Below are positions 62,542-64,000 of a DNA stretch of 64,000 bases, one piece after another. The notes under the pieces are model-generated. The model worked only from the letters and a program-made list of their open reading frames with translations. It made no database searches and was not told the origin of the DNA. This DNA comes from Castellaniella sp036379515. GTDB lineage: Bacteria; Pseudomonadota; Gammaproteobacteria; Burkholderiales; Burkholderiaceae_B. The position numbers and the translations under genes are program-made. Position 1 is the first letter of the stretch. Each line of letters starts with the position of its first letter. Where the stretch lies: positions 9,027 through 73,026 of the forward strand of contig NZ_DASVGN010000019.1 in assembly GCF_036379515.1 (NCBI RefSeq), in the 5' to 3' direction.

Positions 62542-63016
62542 TTTTTCCTTATCCATCCAATATGCGGTCGCAGCACCCTCGCTGCCGCGCTGGCGCTTGC
62601 GCCGCTGGGTGGGCCGGGCACTCGAATTCGCGCTGGCGGCACCTGAGCCACGCGCCGGCCACCCCGTGGCACTTGGCCTGCGCATCGTCGACACCAAAGA
62701 AGGGCGTACGCTGAACGCCACCTACCGACAGCGCGACTATGCCACCAACGTGCTCACCTTCGAATACGGTGAAAACCCGGACGGCCTGATCACTGGCGAT
62801 ATCGTGCTGTGCCTTGCTGTTCTCGAACGCGAGGCGGCCGAGCAGCACAAGCCTCTGCTCCACCACGCAGCCCACCTCGTCACCCACGGCGTACTCCATG
62901 CGCTGGGGTGGGACCATATCGATCCCGCCGAAGCGGAGCGCATGGAAGCGCTGGAAACCAAGATCCTGGCCGCGCAACACATCCCTGACCCCTACCGAGC
63001 CGGCGCAGCACCCTGA
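62531..63016 (+). CDS. ybeY: Endoribonuclease YbeY
   Basis: A 161-residue metalloprotein in 16S rRNA 3'-end maturation and ribosome quality control. The zinc motif HGVLHALGWDH, with the three histidines, follows NVLTFEYGEN and GDIVLC, as in the family. ATG at 62531 (MYPDFSLS) lies within the end of the phoH-like gene; an alternative in-frame start six codons earlier is weaker. Confidence 0.95.
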   Translation: MYPDFSLSIQYAVAAPSLPRWRLRRWVGRALEFALAAPEPRAGHPVALGLRIVDTKEGRTLNATYRQRDYATNVLTFEYGENPDGLITGDIVLCLAVLEREAAEQHKPLLHHAAHLVTHGVLHALGWDHIDPAEAERMEALETKILAAQHIPDPYRAGAAP

Positions 63017-63069
63017 ACGCCACAGGTTTTCGGTTATGCTAAAGAAACCAGACACTCGTCCCTCGGACA

Positions 63070-63963
63070 ATGCCAGACCCACACGCCAACGATCCTGAGC
63101 CCCGACCTACACCGGTCGCGACCCGATCCTTTCTTTCCCGCCTGAAATCCCTCCTGCGTCCCAACGCACCCACCGATCGCGCAGAAATCCGCGCCGTCCT
63201 CGAGGCCGCCCACGACCACTCGGTGCTGGATGGCGAATCCTACGCCATGATTTCCGGCGCACTGACCGTCGCCGACAAAACCGTGGCCGACATCATGGTG
63301 TCCCGCTCGCAGATGGACATGCTCGACATCTCGCGCCCGCTCACCGAGCTGATGCCCGAGATCACCGAGACCGGGCACTCGCGTTTCCCCGTCTACGAAG
63401 GCGACCGCGACAACATCGTGGGGATGCTGCTGGCCAAGGATCTGCTGCTGGCGCTCTCGGATCATGCGCTGAACATCCGTGCACTGATCCGGCCTCCTGT
63501 TTTCATTCCCGAATCCAAGCGCCTGAACGAGCTGCTGCACGAATTTCGCATGAACCGCAACCATTTGGCCATCGTGATCGATGAGCACGGCGGCATCAGC
63601 GGCCTGGTCACCATGGAAGACGTGCTCGAACAAATCGTGGGCGACATCGAGGACGAATACGACGCCGCCGACGAGAAAACCATCTTCCGCACCGGAGAAA
63701 ACAGCTGGCGGGCCATGGGGACTACCGAAATCGACGACTTCAACGAGAACTTCGGCGTGCACCTGCCGGATCAAGACTGCGACACCCTCAATGGGTGGCT
63801 GGCGGCCGAAATCGGTCACATTCCCCGACGTGGCGAGCGTTTCGAAAGCCAGGGACTGGCATTCACGGTCGTGGGCGCCGACGGCAAGCGCGCCCGCTGG
63901 CTGCACGTCCAGCGCCTGGAGCCTTTGACTGCGCCTGACGCGACTCACGGCGATGCAGCCTGA
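63070..63963 (+). CDS. corC: CorC-like CBS-domain transporter-associated protein
   Basis: A 297-residue cytoplasmic CorC-type protein without membrane helices: paired CBS domains (about residues 75-195; VADIMVSRSQMD, HSRFPVYEGDRDNIVGMLLAKDL, NHLAIVIDEHGGISGLVTMEDVLEQIVGDIEDE, in pieces) and a C-terminal CorC/HlyC domain. Linked to magnesium/cobalt efflux in enterobacteria and conserved next to ybeY and lnt. Confidence 0.93.
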   Translation: MPDPHANDPEPRPTPVATRSFLSRLKSLLRPNAPTDRAEIRAVLEAAHDHSVLDGESYAMISGALTVADKTVADIMVSRSQMDMLDISRPLTELMPEITETGHSRFPVYEGDRDNIVGMLLAKDLLLALSDHALNIRALIRPPVFIPESKRLNELLHEFRMNRNHLAIVIDEHGGISGLVTMEDVLEQIVGDIEDEYDAADEKTIFRTGENSWRAMGTTEIDDFNENFGVHLPDQDCDTLNGWLAAEIGHIPRRGERFESQGLAFTVVGADGKRARWLHVQRLEPLTAPDATHGDAA

Positions 63964-64000
63964 ATCGCGCGCCCTGTGGCGGCGCCGCATTCTGATTCTG
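63953..64000 (+). CDS. lnt: Apolipoprotein N-acyltransferase, first 16 codons (partial)
   Basis: ATG at 63953 overlaps the corC stop by 11 bp and opens a frame to the right edge reading MQPESRALWRRRILIL, an Arg-rich start running into a hydrophobic stretch as expected for the first helix of Lnt. The assignment relies mainly on the conserved order ybeY-corC-lnt. Confidence 0.6.
   Translation, partial: MQPESRALWRRRILIL

Overview
The window is GC-rich chromosomal DNA from a betaproteobacterium, most likely of the family Alcaligenaceae (Bordetella/Achromobacter/Castellaniella type). This rests on the neighbourhoods rlmE-ftsH-folP-glmM, ppx/ppk beside pst, carA-carB-SDR with greA nearby, queA-tgt-yajC-secD-secF and miaB-phoH-ybeY-corC-lnt, all recalled from that group; no database was searched. 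Almost all of it is core genome. No insertion sequence, prophage, tRNA, rRNA or CRISPR array was seen, and no stretch over 300 bases lacks a gene or a described structure.

Left edge (1-4090): the end of a catabolic operon with an acylating aldehyde dehydrogenase (cut by the edge), an ADP-forming succinyl-CoA-synthetase-like pair and an MFS anion transporter. It resembles a sulfoacetate utilisation (sau) locus in which a two-subunit ligase stands in for the usual AMP-forming CoA ligase. Next come iron-storage genes (bfd, bfr) under a Fur box that overlaps the start codon, then a TDT-family exporter and a DoxX protein.

Phosphate island (6552-14310): pstS-pstC-pstA-pstB without phoU, then ppx and the divergent ppk. 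A clear Pho box precedes pstS and a weaker one of identical geometry precedes ppk. Downstream of ppk lies a composite inverted-repeat element that recurs after secF.

Core block (14316-28301): OlsB-like acyltransferase, glmM, folP, ftsH, rlmE, yhbY, greA (with a terminator-rich leader), uraA, an SDR, carB and carA. It covers peptidoglycan and folate precursors, proteolysis, rRNA modification, transcription elongation and pyrimidine/arginine synthesis.

Middle (28301-46000): transaldolase, a nitrate/sulfonate/taurine-type ABC transporter, recR-ebfC-dnaX with the 4.5S SRP RNA gene beside dnaX, a DHA2 efflux pump, the tkt-gap-pgk operon, rsmE, and a maeB-patatin-barstar chain.

Right part (46048-64000): a degenerate FAD-oxidase-like protein, an aminotransferase, a lytic transglycosylase, ubiD, a YqjD/E/K membrane operon, upp, dacB, the queuosine and Sec translocase run queA-tgt-yajC-secD-secF, then miaB-phoH-ybeY-corC and the first codons of lnt. 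The most unusual items are the sau-type locus, the bacterioferritin with an altered ferroxidase ligand, the leaderless Fur-controlled bfd, the greA leader terminators and the composite repeat.
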